Shown in pieces: positions 52,179 to 61,614 of a stretch of DNA of 64,000 nucleotides. This DNA is from Flavisolibacter longurius (GTDB taxonomy: Bacteria > Bacteroidota > Bacteroidia > Chitinophagales > Chitinophagaceae), in the NCBI GenBank assembly GCA_013327885.1, contig JABUMY010000011.1, positions 124,001 through 188,000 of the forward strand, given 5' to 3'. Within the stretch, counting starts at the first letter, position 1; each line of letters opens with the position of its first letter. The notes under the pieces were generated by a model that was not told the DNA's origin, did no database searches, and saw only the letters and a program-made list of their open reading frames with translations. The position numbers and the translations under genes were made by a program.

Positions 52179-52379
52179 TTACGCTTGCTGCCTGTCGTCC
52201 TGCTGCTCTTTTTCTTCTCTTTCCTCTTTTGTCCAGCCGGAGGTTTCGCCCGAATGTTCAAACGGTCCTTCTGCTCTTTTGGTATGCGGCTGCGAGATGT
52301 GAACCTGCTCACCACCTTCCCGGTTTTGTGCTGTTTGTTGCTGCTCGTTTTCCTGCGCAGCGTGTTTTTCTTTATGCAT
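52179..52379 (-). CDS. Small hydrophilic protein rich in Gln, Glu and Lys (66 aa)
   Basis: Very polar protein without a hydrophobic core (MHKEKHAAQENEQQQT, KEEREEKEQQDDRQQA). Family not recognised. Support for it being a gene: an ATG preceded by AAAAGAAAT on the minus strand, and a strong minus-strand terminator at 52035-52074. The composition predicts intrinsic disorder. Confidence 0.5.
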   Translation of the reverse strand: MHKEKHAAQENEQQQTAQNREGGEQVHISQPHTKRAEGPFEHSGETSGWTKEEREEKEQQDDRQQA

Positions 52380-52464
52380 AAAAAATATTTCTTTTAATCA
52401 AGACAATTAAAATTCAATGCCAGCTTTTACGCAGACAACATGTGTTTTGTAAAGAAGCGCTACC

Positions 52465-53127
52465 CTACCGTTGCACATCCGAATGGACCTCTTCTTCCCC
52501 TTCAACAGGCTCGGTTTCTTTTTTCCTGCGCTTGTTTTTCCGCACCTGCAGCACCACCGGTATCAGCAGCAAAAGAACAGAGGCCGGCAGGATATAACCC
52601 AGGTAGTTTTTGATCTCGGGAAACCGGTTACCAAGAAAATAACCGGTAAACAAAAAGAGGCTTAGGTAAAGGATCACGGCCAGCACCGTCAGTCCATAGA
52701 ACCGCCGCCGTGGCATGTGTGTAATGCCGGCGATCACCGGTGTAAAGGGCCGCACTACCGGGAAGAATTTGCCGGCAATAATGGATGTTTTTTTGTGGCG
52801 CTCGATGTAGTCGTGCGCCATCTGCAGGTACTGCTTTTTAAAATACCAGGTATCTTTTTTCTGGTAGAGATTTTTACCAAACTTGCGACCAATAAAATAG
52901 CCGGTACTGTCGCCGCACATGGCTGCTAAGGACAGCAGGATAAAAAACGCAACAATTGAAATATCAAGTGTGCCGGTACTGACCAGCAGGCCGGAGGTAA
53001 ACACCAGCGTTTCGCCACCGGGTACAATGAGCCCGAGCAAGAAGCCGGTCTCGGCAAAAACAAGGATAACGATCAGCGCAATGCCACCCCATTCGATCAG
53101 GTTATTTGTTTGAAACAGCAAATCCAT
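52465..53127 (-). CDS. DedA family membrane protein
   Basis: A 220-aa DedA/SNARE-associated inner-membrane protein, a family that includes undecaprenyl-phosphate or phospholipid flippases. Motifs: ETGFLLGLIVPGGETLVF near the N-terminus, GYFIGRKFGKNLY, and the signature FFPVVRPFTPVIAGITHM with the essential Arg. The C-terminus is basic and then acidic. ATG at 53127 is chosen over a GTG at 53145. Confidence 0.94.
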   Translation of the reverse strand: MDLLFQTNNLIEWGGIALIVILVFAETGFLLGLIVPGGETLVFTSGLLVSTGTLDISIVAFFILLSLAAMCGDSTGYFIGRKFGKNLYQKKDTWYFKKQYLQMAHDYIERHKKTSIIAGKFFPVVRPFTPVIAGITHMPRRRFYGLTVLAVILYLSLFLFTGYFLGNRFPEIKNYLGYILPASVLLLLIPVVLQVRKNKRRKKETEPVEGEEEVHSDVQR

Positions 53128-53269
53128 ACGCAACAAATTAATCACACGCTATAAATGCAAAAAGGATTGTGCCAGTAAAGGAGTAGTGAGAAGCAAGTAG
53201 CGAGTAGTAGTGAAGCGTAGCGGACTCACCACTGACAACTCACTCACAAACCGGCCTTTGTGCGTAAGC

Positions 53270-53734
53270 TTAAAAGATGCTGGTGATGAGCCTGTATAAA
53301 AGCCAGATGATGCCGGCAAGGACCAGTCCTAATATAAGCAGTACCGGCACCACAACCCGCCAGGCACCGCCGCGGTAACGGCCGTGCTGGTAGTACTGCT
53401 GCATCAGTCGTATGTTTTTTACGTTGGCCTTGTGTACAAAGTCAAACAAGTCGCCAACAATGGGAATGGCACCCAGCGCCGCATCAACCACAATGTTGAG
53501 GATCATCCGCGCCAGCACATAACCACTGGCACCATTGCGTGCCATCAGCAAAACAAGATAACCCGAAACTGCAAATGTGGAAAGATCACCCACACCGGGA
53601 ATCAGGCCCAGCAAACCATCCAGCCCAAACCGGAAGTTTGTTCCGGGGAAGGTAAATTTTGTGTCCATCCACCGTGCTATCCATTCAACGCCTTTCAATT
53701 CACGGGGCAGCGGCGGCAGTTGTTTTTGTGCCAT
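53270..53734 (-). CDS. DUF4112 domain-containing protein
   Basis: A 154-aa DUF4112 membrane-associated protein: VEWIARWMDTKFTFPGTNF, FGLDGLLGLIPGVGDLST and LGAIPIVGDLFDFVHKANVKN are the signatures, with two hydrophobic segments and a third at the C-terminus (VVPVLLILGLVLAGIIWLL). Function is unknown. The ATG at 53734 is preferred over one at 53740. Confidence 0.9.
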   Translation of the reverse strand: MAQKQLPPLPRELKGVEWIARWMDTKFTFPGTNFRFGLDGLLGLIPGVGDLSTFAVSGYLVLLMARNGASGYVLARMILNIVVDAALGAIPIVGDLFDFVHKANVKNIRLMQQYYQHGRYRGGAWRVVVPVLLILGLVLAGIIWLLYRLITSIF

Positions 53735-53904
53735 GTACAACTCTTTTTCTTTCCTCTGTATAACTATCGTACCAAAGCGGGCCGAACGTTTTCAAAAGTT
53801 GTGGAAGAGGCTGATTTCCAAAGCATCTCATCCGTTTAAGGCATAATTTTTTCCGTAGTGATTTGCTTACGTAACCCAGCTTTTAACCATTAAAATTTAA
53901 TAGT

Positions 53905-55002
53905 ATGGCTAACAGAAATTTTAACAAGAGATCGCAATCCCGTCAATCCAACCAGGATTGGGAACAAAACAGGGACCGCAACCGCGAACAGTATGGCAGC
54001 ATGTACAACAGCAGACAGGATTATGGTGATGTTGGCTACAGTGGTGACTCGGCACACGGCATGGGTAACACCGATTATGAAGGTGGCTATAATCGTGTCA
54101 ATTACATCCCGGACAACAACGACAACCGCAACTACGGCAACCGTGACCAGGACAGAGGACAATACGGAAACACAAGTGGTTACCGCGGCAACGACCGCAA
54201 CGATGACTGGCAGCGTTATGGCAATGCGGGTTATAACGACAACCGGCACGACTGGAACCGCAGGAATATGGGCGACTCGTGGAGCAGTGACAGTGGCTGG
54301 AACCGCAGGCAGCAAAGCAGCAGCAATTGGGGTGATAACGACCGGCAGGATTGGGGCCGTGGCAATGTAAACACAGGTAACTACGACAGCGACCGCCAAT
54401 ACGGCAACCGCGGCTATGGCAGCAATTACGGCAACATGAATAATGATTACAACCGCGACTGGAGCCGCAACCGAAATGCGGGTAGCTATGACCGTGATCA
54501 CCGCCGCGACGATAACGACAATTGGTGGGAACGTACAAAAGACAAAGTTTCCGGTTGGTTCAGCGATGATGACGACAACAATGACCGTGATCGAAACCGG
54601 CCGTATTCGAGCCACCGCGGCAAAGGCCCAAGCGATTACCGTCGCTCACAGGACCGCATACGAGAGGACATTTGCGACCGCCTGACCGATGACGACCGGG
54701 TGGATGCCAGCAACATCAGCGTGCAGATCGACAGTGATGCCGTGATCCTTAGCGGTACCGTTAACAGCCGCGAGGAAAAGCGCAGGGCTGAAGACCTGGT
54801 GGAATCGGTTTCCGGCGTACGCAACGTAGAGAACCGCCTGCGGGTAGGCACAACAAGTGGACTGGCCTCGCATGATTATACCGGCACAACCGACCGCGTT
54901 GGCGGCATCGGGTCTGAGTCGGGTACAACCAACGAGATCATCCGGAATGTGGCCAACGACCGCAGCACCGATGATACCAAAAACAGGAACAAAACCTTGT
55001 AA
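53905..55002 (+). CDS. BON-domain protein with long Asn/Asp/Arg/Gly/Tyr-rich region
   Basis: A 365-aa protein in two parts. Residues about 1-235 are low-complexity and rich in Asn, Asp, Arg, Gly, Tyr and Trp (NDDWQRYGNAGYNDNRHDW-like text) with no stable fold expected. Residues about 245-316 form a BON domain (ICDRLTDDDRVDASNISVQ, VILSGTVNSREEKRRAEDL, VRNVENRLRV), which usually binds phospholipids in the envelope. No signal peptide is visible, so it may be cytoplasmic. A polar tail follows. The start is a clear ATG after AAATTTAATAGT. Confidence 0.88.
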   Translation: MANRNFNKRSQSRQSNQDWEQNRDRNREQYGSMYNSRQDYGDVGYSGDSAHGMGNTDYEGGYNRVNYIPDNNDNRNYGNRDQDRGQYGNTSGYRGNDRNDDWQRYGNAGYNDNRHDWNRRNMGDSWSSDSGWNRRQQSSSNWGDNDRQDWGRGNVNTGNYDSDRQYGNRGYGSNYGNMNNDYNRDWSRNRNAGSYDRDHRRDDNDNWWERTKDKVSGWFSDDDDNNDRDRNRPYSSHRGKGPSDYRRSQDRIREDICDRLTDDDRVDASNISVQIDSDAVILSGTVNSREEKRRAEDLVESVSGVRNVENRLRVGTTSGLASHDYTGTTDRVGGIGSESGTTNEIIRNVANDRSTDDTKNRNKTL

Positions 55003-55022
55003 GGTTGTTTGCTTATTTTGTT

Positions 55023-55051
55023 AAAGAGCGTCTCCCCTGGAGACGCTCTTT
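55023..55051. terminator. Hairpin terminator between convergent genes
   Basis: Perfect 13-bp stem AAAGAGCGTCTCC/GGAGACGCTCTTT with loop CCT. The T run is short; it probably serves both strands. Confidence 0.85.
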
Positions 55052-55159
55052 GTCTGTTACCATTTAGCGTAGCTACGTATAAACCCAAACCAGCTATATC
55101 ACACATCGGCTTCGAAAGAAGAGGTTTGCAATTGCAGGTGCCGGCAGCACGGTGTCACC

Positions 55160-55582
55160 TTATTCTTCCTCAAAGCGGTGGCTCCTGTTTCTTTGGTTGA
55201 ACCAACGCAACACCAAAGCAGTGAGGCAAAACACCACCTCTATCGCCAACCACTGGTTGCCAAATGCGCCGAGGCTGCCATCGGCCAGGATGGTCAGGAT
55301 GCGGGAAATAGCATACAATCCCCAAAAAACACCAAGCAGGGCCAGGCTTTCGGTGCGGTCTCGTTTCAGGGTGTACAGCATGCAGAGCACAAAGGTGAGT
55401 CCCACACCACCGTAGACCCCGCGGATAGAGCTGATGGCATCGTTGTTGGGAAGCTTGGTGGCAACCAGATCCATCACCGCCTGCGGGCTAAAAAGCGCCA
55501 TTACGCTGACCGATAAAACACTAATGGCGGAAAAAAGAACATAACCGGTAGAAGACCAGTGCAGAAGTTTGTTTGCTTTCAT
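55160..55582 (-). CDS. DUF4345 domain-containing membrane protein
   Basis: A 140-aa protein with four hydrophobic helices, matching DUF4345: the conserved RGVYGGVGLTFVLCMLYTL segment and LLGVFWGLYAISRILTI. Function unknown. An in-frame ATG at 55600 would add six residues. Followed on the minus strand from the Crp/Fnr-type gene after about 50-67 bases, so both may be co-transcribed. Confidence 0.88.
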   Translation of the reverse strand: MKANKLLHWSSTGYVLFSAISVLSVSVMALFSPQAVMDLVATKLPNNDAISSIRGVYGGVGLTFVLCMLYTLKRDRTESLALLGVFWGLYAISRILTILADGSLGAFGNQWLAIEVVFCLTALVLRWFNQRNRSHRFEEE

Positions 55583-55649
55583 TTCAATTTCGTTTAGCAT
55601 GCAAACATCTCAACTTGGCAAAAAAAGAATCTTGGTAAAAGCCAAGATT

Positions 55650-56255
55650 TCAGATGCGGACGGAATTCAGCAGCTTGCTGAAATTGGTGGCATTAATGCC
55701 CAGGTAATTTGCCAGGTATTTGTGCGGCACCAGTTGCAGGATATGCGGGCTGCGCCGAAGCAGTTGCCGGAACTTTTCTTCCGATGAAAAACACTGCAGC
55801 TCCACCATGCGTTGCAACAGGCCCTGCATGCTGGCGGCAAGCGCTTTGCGTACAAAGGCTTCGGTGGCCGGCACAGTTTGCAAAAGGGTTTGCAGTTCGG
55901 GGTAAGAAAGTTGAAGGAAGAGCGATGGCGTGAGTGATTCGTAATAATACCCCGATGGCTTTTGTTGGAGAAAGGCATCCACGATACCGCCAAACGAAGG
56001 AGCGTAGGTAAACAGCAGGGTGGCTTCGCGTTCCTGTTCATCCAGGTAAAAAATGCGCTGCACGCCTTCGGCTACAAAATAAAGATAAGGCTCACGGCTA
56101 CCCGCAACCGTAATGGTTTGCCGGCGGCCTTCGGAGCGAAGCTTCCAAGGCTGGCTGAAAAGGCTCCATTCATCTGCTGTAAACGGATGAATGGTGCAAA
56201 CCGTTTGTTGAAGTAGATAGAAAGCATTTTCCTGCTGGCTGGGATCCTGGGGCAT
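55650..56255 (-). CDS. Crp/Fnr family transcriptional regulator
   Basis: A 201-aa regulator with an N-terminal cyclic-nucleotide-binding-like beta-roll (VAEGVQRIFYLDEQEREATL) and a C-terminal helix-turn-helix ending in HKYLANYLGINATNFSKLLN. This is the Crp/Fnr arrangement common in Bacteroidota. The usual Arg/Glu cAMP contacts are not obvious, so the ligand is unknown. It lies just upstream of the DUF4345 gene and 180 bases from the divergent exporter, so either could be its target. Confidence 0.9.
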   Translation of the reverse strand: MPQDPSQQENAFYLLQQTVCTIHPFTADEWSLFSQPWKLRSEGRRQTITVAGSREPYLYFVAEGVQRIFYLDEQEREATLLFTYAPSFGGIVDAFLQQKPSGYYYESLTPSLFLQLSYPELQTLLQTVPATEAFVRKALAASMQGLLQRMVELQCFSSEEKFRQLLRRSPHILQLVPHKYLANYLGINATNFSKLLNSVRI

Positions 56256-56435
56256 GGCGCTAAGCTACAGTTTTGATGCTTTTCTGCAAATGGGAAAAGC
56301 TGTACAGTAAAGCCTGTGTGCACAGGGAGTTTCACAAAACCTGTTGAAAAAAATGGTGCGTCCACGCCACGAATGCCGTTACTTTGCCGGCTGATCTTTA
56401 CACGAGGGCTTGCTGTAGACGATACAAAGAATAGT

Positions 56436-57686
56436 ATGAAGAAGAAGACACCGACGAGCCGCTTTTCACTGATCCTTTTGCTGGGTTTACTTTCCGCCCT
56501 TGGCCCCTTTTCCATCGACATGTACTTGCCGGGCTTTCCCGTCATTGCCGCCGATCTGAATACGTCCGTTGACCGTGTTTCGTATTCCCTCTCCAGCTAT
56601 TTTGTGGGGGTTTGCGTGGGGCAAATGCTGTGGGGACCGTTGCTCGACCGCTATGGCCGTAAGCGGCCGCTTTACATGGGCATTGCCATCTATATCCTGG
56701 CTTCGCTGGGCTGTGCGGTTGCCGGCAATATCGAAATGCTGATCGGCTTCCGGTTTTTGCAGGCGTTGGGTGGCTGTGTGGGCATGGTGGCGCCACGGGC
56801 GGTAGTGCGGGATGTTTTCCCGGTTTGGGAAAACGCAAAAGTGTTTTCACTTCTTATCCTGGTCATTGGCGTTTCGCCCATTATTGCACCAACGGCAGGT
56901 TCGTTTTTTATCACAGCTCTTGGCTGGCATTCGGTCTTTGTGGTACTGGCGATATTGAGTGTGCTGCTTCTCCTGGCCGTTATTTTTTACCTGCCCGAAA
57001 GCAAGCAACCCGACCCGGGCTTTTCGCTCCGGCCAAAGCCCATTGTCAACAAGTTTTGGTACGTGCTGAAAGAGCCGCAATTCTTTACCTATTCGCTTAC
57101 CGGTGCCGTGGCCTCGGCCGGGTTGTATGCGTATTTATCAGGTTCGCCTTTTGTGTTTATGTCCCTGTTTGGCGTTAGTGAACAGCACTATAGCTGGATC
57201 TTTGCCCTCATCGCCGCAGGCCTTATCGGCAGCAGCCAGTTGAACAATGTATTGCTGAAAAAATACAGCAGCCAGCAGATCATTCGCACCGTGCTGACGG
57301 TGCAGGTAGGCGTTGGGCTTTTGCTGGCCATTGGCACCGCCGCCCATGTTCTTAACCTCTACACCACCATCTTCCTGATCTTTTTATTTCTCTGCTGCCA
57401 GGGGTTTTCTTTTCCCAATGCGTCGGCACTTTCTATGGCCCCCTTTAGCCGGGAAGCCGGTTCGGCTTCGGCCTTGATGGGAGCCATTCAGATGGGGATT
57501 GGTGCAGTGGCTTCGGCGCTTGTTGGCGTGTTCTTCAACAACACCGCTTTGCCCATGACGGGAGTGATGGCCGGCTGTGCGCTTATTGCCATCCTGATCC
57601 TGGTTACCGGCCAGCGAAAAATTCGCTACAAAGCAAGACTAACCGATAATAACGAGCAGGCTGTTGATCAAATTGAAAAGTTGTAA
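56436..57686 (+). CDS. Bcr/CflA family drug efflux MFS transporter
   Basis: A 416-aa major facilitator of the Bcr/CflA type (12 helices). Signature pieces: ALGPFSIDMYLPGFPVIAADL, motif A-like GPLLDRYGRKRPLYMG and FRFLQALGGCVGMVAPRAVV. Bcr-type proteins export bicyclomycin, sulfonamides or cysteine; the substrate here is unknown. Start at 56436 follows an untranslated stretch. Divergent from the Crp/Fnr-type gene. Confidence 0.95.
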   Translation: MKKKTPTSRFSLILLLGLLSALGPFSIDMYLPGFPVIAADLNTSVDRVSYSLSSYFVGVCVGQMLWGPLLDRYGRKRPLYMGIAIYILASLGCAVAGNIEMLIGFRFLQALGGCVGMVAPRAVVRDVFPVWENAKVFSLLILVIGVSPIIAPTAGSFFITALGWHSVFVVLAILSVLLLLAVIFYLPESKQPDPGFSLRPKPIVNKFWYVLKEPQFFTYSLTGAVASAGLYAYLSGSPFVFMSLFGVSEQHYSWIFALIAAGLIGSSQLNNVLLKKYSSQQIIRTVLTVQVGVGLLLAIGTAAHVLNLYTTIFLIFLFLCCQGFSFPNASALSMAPFSREAGSASALMGAIQMGIGAVASALVGVFFNNTALPMTGVMAGCALIAILILVTGQRKIRYKARLTDNNEQAVDQIEKL

Positions 57687-57696
57687 ACACAACAGG

Positions 57697-57731
57697 AAAA
57701 ACCCGCAGCGAAAAATTGGCTGCGGGTTTTT
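57697..57731. terminator. Bidirectional terminator
   Basis: Perfect 13-bp stem AAAAACCCGCAGC/GCTGCGGGTTTTT between two convergent genes, loop of 9 bases. Confidence 0.92.
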
Positions 57732-57738
57732 TCTGTTG

Positions 57739-58812
57739 TCAGGCTTCGTCCTTCAGCGATTGCATATCGATAACATAACGAAACCGCACCTCTTCGTTTT
57801 GCATGCGGTCAAACGCATCGTTGATGTCCTGCATCGGAATAATTTCTACCAGCGGTGCAATGTTGTGTTCGGCACAAAAGTCAAGCACTTCCTGTGTTTC
57901 TTTGATGCCGCCGATAAGCGAGCCCGTAACCGTGCGCCGATGAAAGGCCACTTCGTTGTTATCGATGCCCTTTTTGTATTTGCCCAGCATGCCTACGGTT
58001 ACCAGTACACCGTCTTTTTTGAGCAGTGAAATATAGGGGTTGATGTCGAAGGGATCGGGAATGGTGATGAGGATAAAATCAAACGAAAGCCCGGCTTTTT
58101 TCATGCTTTCTTCTTCTTCGGAAAGAAGAACATTGGCAGCACCTAATTCAATGGCGGCCGACCGTTTTTCTTCCGATGTGGTAATGACTGTAACCTCGGC
58201 GCCCATGGCCTTGGCCAGTTGCACCGCCATGTGGCCCAATCCGCCCAAACCTGCCACCGCTACCTTATCACCCTGCTTTACCTTCCAGTGCTTCAGCGGC
58301 GAATAGGTGGTGATGCCGGCACAAAGAATCGGCGCTGCTTTTTTAATGTCGATGGCATCGGGTATGCGCAGCACAAAATCTTCCTTCACTACGATGTTTA
58401 CCGAGTAGCCGCCATAGGTGTTCGTGCCGTCGGGTTTCATGGGACCGTTATACGTGGCCGTCCAGCCCTTAGGGCCTTCGCAATACTGCTCTTCGCCATC
58501 CTGGCAGGAAGGGCATTTGCCGCAGGAATCGATCATACAGCCAACACCCACAATGTCGCCGGTCTTGAACTTTTTTACCGCACCGCCGGCTTCCACCACA
58601 CGGCCAATGATCTCATGCCCCGGCACACAGGGATACACCGTATTGCCCCAGTCGTTTTTTACCTGGTGCAGGTCCGAGTGGCAAACACCGCAGTATAAAA
58701 TATCAATCAACACTTCGTCTGCCTTGGGTGCTTCCCGTTCAAACTCCATTTGATCCAGCTTGTGCAGAAACGATCCTTTGGCACCGTACCCCTTGCTCTT
58801 AATTTTTTCCAT
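57739..58812 (-). CDS. Zinc-dependent alcohol dehydrogenase, YahK/CAD type
   Basis: A 357-aa medium-chain dehydrogenase that reduces aldehydes with NAD(P)H. Catalytic zinc: CGVCHSDLHQ and PGHEIIGRV; structural zinc: CGKCPSCQDGEEQYC; Rossmann fold: GLGGLGHMAVQLAKAMGA. The length is standard for the cinnamyl-alcohol-dehydrogenase/YahK group. NADPH preference is inferred from family. Monocistronic with the bidirectional terminator just beyond its stop. Confidence 0.96.
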   Translation of the reverse strand: MEKIKSKGYGAKGSFLHKLDQMEFEREAPKADEVLIDILYCGVCHSDLHQVKNDWGNTVYPCVPGHEIIGRVVEAGGAVKKFKTGDIVGVGCMIDSCGKCPSCQDGEEQYCEGPKGWTATYNGPMKPDGTNTYGGYSVNIVVKEDFVLRIPDAIDIKKAAPILCAGITTYSPLKHWKVKQGDKVAVAGLGGLGHMAVQLAKAMGAEVTVITTSEEKRSAAIELGAANVLLSEEEESMKKAGLSFDFILITIPDPFDINPYISLLKKDGVLVTVGMLGKYKKGIDNNEVAFHRRTVTGSLIGGIKETQEVLDFCAEHNIAPLVEIIPMQDINDAFDRMQNEEVRFRYVIDMQSLKDEA

Positions 58813-59054
58813 GACGCGATTTTAAATTGATTGCATTTGCCGCTTCCCCAACTTTCACTTGACCCTTTTTTGTGAACTAAAACAGTGTAAGTACAAAGCG
58901 GTGGTTCAACAAACACAGGAAAATTATTTTTCATGTGAAGGCGCAAAAGAATTATGCCCGGTGACTATGTTCACAATCCTGCAATGTTGCAGAACGCGAA
59001 ATAAAAAAAGGCTGCACAAGGCAGCCCGGGTACGCTAGAACGGCATGGCAGGTA

Positions 59055-59705
59055 CTAAAAGCGGTAACCCACAAATAGCTGCACAACGCCATTTTTCAGG
59101 TTGGTGGTTTCAGGGTTGAACGGCAAAGGGTAAGCGTTGGGTTCAGAGGCTGCGGATTCGTATCGCTTGTATAGTTTTCCCAGTCCAAGGTTGTACCGGC
59201 CGCCGATCAAAAAGCCGGCAGCGGGATTGAGCTCTATGCCAGCGGCAAAGCCGTAATCGATCCGGTTCATCAGTCCAGTGATGGTACTGTCCTTTGTGCC
59301 GCTCAGCTTTGAGTTCAGCAGCACGCCGATCTGCGCACCGGCTTGCAGTTGAAAAAAGCGGCCAATGCCCAAGGTCACCAGTTGCGGCAGGTAGATGTAA
59401 TCGTTCAGCACATCCGTGTTTTTTCCGCCATCGTCAAAAGAATAACCCTGGCGGGAGAAAACGATCTCGGAGCGAAAGCCTTTGCCCGTACGTGACGTTG
59501 GGGCATAAAAAGCGCTGACCATAAAGCCGCTGCGGTTGCCGGGTTTAAAGCCTTCTTTGCTGCCCGATACATAGGACCAGTTGTAACCGGCTTTGAGTCC
59601 GAAATGCTGTTTGTAAGGGTCTTCAATTTTCCGTGTATCGATGTCTTGTGCAAAAGAGAACGATGTAATGAGGCAGGCCAATAGTGTATATAAAACGTTC
59701 TTCAT
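59055..59705 (-). CDS. Outer-membrane beta-barrel protein, PorT-like family
   Basis: A 216-aa exported protein with signal peptide (cleavage after TSFSFAQ) and a small barrel-type pattern of alternating residues: HFGLKAGYNWSYVSG, RSGFMVSAFYAPTS, GIELNPAAGFLIGGRYNLGLG, ending in aromatic QLFVGYRF. This is the outer-membrane beta-barrel (OMP_b-brl) type common in Bacteroidota. ATG at 59705 sets the signal peptide; an in-frame ATG at 59840 adds an unrelated leader. Function unknown. Confidence 0.88.
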   Translation of the reverse strand: MKNVLYTLLACLITSFSFAQDIDTRKIEDPYKQHFGLKAGYNWSYVSGSKEGFKPGNRSGFMVSAFYAPTSRTGKGFRSEIVFSRQGYSFDDGGKNTDVLNDYIYLPQLVTLGIGRFFQLQAGAQIGVLLNSKLSGTKDSTITGLMNRIDYGFAAGIELNPAAGFLIGGRYNLGLGKLYKRYESAASEPNAYPLPFNPETTNLKNGVVQLFVGYRF

Positions 59706-59898
59706 GTCAGTTGTTTTGTATTGCAAAGAAGCAACAACCAGTGAGCGAAATAAGGGCAAACGCAAGGGGCCGGCTGTTTTCATGCCTGAATTGAAAAAAC
59801 AAGGCCCCGAATTGTGATGCGGAATTAAAAACGGCTGCACTCATTACTGCAAACGGCCATGCAATCTGTGGTATATTCATGCATAAAAATCTATTTGC

Positions 59899-61614
59899 AT
59901 GCGAACGCTGCTTTTTCTTTTTAGCTTTTGCTTTATACAGGCAAATGCACAGCTATTGATCCGTAATGTAACCGTGGTGGATGTTGAGAACAAAAAGCTG
60001 CTTGCCGGCCAGGATGTACTGATACAGCAGGAAACCATTGCAGCCATTGGTAAAAAATTGAAAGCACCGGCCGGTGCGCAGGTCATCGACGGCAGCGGAA
60101 AATACCTGATGCCCGGGCTGGTGGATGCGCATGTGCATTTTTCGCAGAGCGGCGGCATCTACACCCGTCCCGATGCAATTGACCTGCGCCGTAACAGGCC
60201 GTACGAAGACGAAGTTCGCTGGACGCACCAAAACATGGAAGGGCTGCTTCGTCGGTATGCAAGGGCGGGCATTACATCGATGGTGGATGTGGGTTCCACC
60301 GTTAATTTTTTAACGCAACGCGACAGCTTTCGCAGCAAGGCCTATGCACCCACGGTTTACATGACCGGTCCGCTGCTGACCACGTATGAGCCGGAAGCGT
60401 TAAAGGGCCTGGGTAACGACGCCATCTTCTACCTGATGAAAACCCCCGAAGAAGCCCGTGAACATGTGCGCCGGCAACTACCGCATAAGCCCGACTTTAT
60501 CAAGATCTGGTACATTTTACTGGGCCGCAACAAGGACAGTGCGGCGCGGGCCAGCCTTCCGATGATAGAAGCCGTTATTGACGAAGCACGTAAACATAAT
60601 TTACGTGTAGCCGTACACGCTACCGAACGCATTACAGCGCAGTTGGCCGTAGAAGCCGGTGCCCAGCTTTTGGTACACGGCGTGGAAGATGAACCAATTG
60701 ATGCGGCGTTCGTTTCCCTGCTGAAGCAGAAAGGAACCGTACTGACGCCAACTCTGGTGGTTGCGGGCAATTACCTGAAAACCTTTGCGCAGGCCTACCA
60801 GCCTACGGCAGATGATTTCCGGTATGCACACCCGACTCCGCTGGCCTCGCTGTACAACCTGCCGGCGGCACAGGATACGGCGATGGTTAGGCAATACAAG
60901 GCCTACGCTGTGCGAAACACGGCTGTGGCCAAAAGCGAGGATTCGCTGCGGGAGGCCAACCTGAAACGGTTGGTAGAAGGTGGTGTGACGCTGGCGACCG
61001 GTACCGATGCGGGCAATATCGGTACACAGCATATTTCGTCGTATTACGATGAGCTGGCCGCTATGCAGCGAAGCGGTATGAAGGGCTGGGACCTGCTGCA
61101 GGCCTCTACATTAAACGGTGCCAAAGCTGTGGGAAAAGAAACGGAGTTTGGCGCAGTGAAAAAAGGCCATCGTGCCGACTTGTTGCTGCTTAGCAAAAAC
61201 CCGGTGGAGGATTTTCGCCACTGGCAAAGCATTGCTGCAGTTATCAACAAGGGAAACCTGCTGCAACCGGATTCGCTGGTAAAGCCCAGTCCGGAAGAGC
61301 TGGCCGATCAGCAGTTACTGGCCTATAATGCGCATAACCTGGAAGCCTTCCTGCAACCCTATGCGGATAGCGTGGAGATATATGACCTGGAAACAAACAA
61401 GCTGCAGGTAAAAGGCAAGGAAGCCATGCGCAAACGGTATGGCTTTTTGAACACGGTAAAAACGCTCTACTGCAGGTTGCTGAACCGAATTGTACAGGGA
61501 AACATCGTAGTAGATCACGAAGAAATCTGGTTGGAAGGTGGCCGTAAAGTTTATGGTCTGGCGATTTATGAAACAAAAGGGGATAAGATCGTTCGGGTTT
61601 GGTTTCCGCGTTAA
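59899..61614 (+). CDS. Amidohydrolase fused to a SnoaL-like domain, exported
   Basis: A 571-aa exported protein. Signal peptide (to about residue 17, ending QANAQ), then a metal-dependent amidohydrolase: GLVDAHVHFSQSG (HxH), RVAVHATER, LLVHGVED and ATGTDAGN (metal Asp). From about residue 470 a SnoaL/NTF2-like domain follows (DQQLLAYNAHNLEAFLQPYA, VYGLAIYETKGDKIVRVWF). A SnoaL domain fused at the C-terminus is unusual for amidohydrolases. Substrate unknown. Confidence 0.93.
   Translation: MRTLLFLFSFCFIQANAQLLIRNVTVVDVENKKLLAGQDVLIQQETIAAIGKKLKAPAGAQVIDGSGKYLMPGLVDAHVHFSQSGGIYTRPDAIDLRRNRPYEDEVRWTHQNMEGLLRRYARAGITSMVDVGSTVNFLTQRDSFRSKAYAPTVYMTGPLLTTYEPEALKGLGNDAIFYLMKTPEEAREHVRRQLPHKPDFIKIWYILLGRNKDSAARASLPMIEAVIDEARKHNLRVAVHATERITAQLAVEAGAQLLVHGVEDEPIDAAFVSLLKQKGTVLTPTLVVAGNYLKTFAQAYQPTADDFRYAHPTPLASLYNLPAAQDTAMVRQYKAYAVRNTAVAKSEDSLREANLKRLVEGGVTLATGTDAGNIGTQHISSYYDELAAMQRSGMKGWDLLQASTLNGAKAVGKETEFGAVKKGHRADLLLLSKNPVEDFRHWQSIAAVINKGNLLQPDSLVKPSPEELADQQLLAYNAHNLEAFLQPYADSVEIYDLETNKLQVKGKEAMRKRYGFLNTVKTLYCRLLNRIVQGNIVVDHEEIWLEGGRKVYGLAIYETKGDKIVRVWFPR

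Noticed and set aside
53890-54615. Long minus-strand frame (241 codons) opposite the BON protein gene
   Set aside because: It is hydrophobic valine/isoleucine/alanine text created by the Asn/Asp/Arg-rich codons on the plus strand; no start context or homology pattern.
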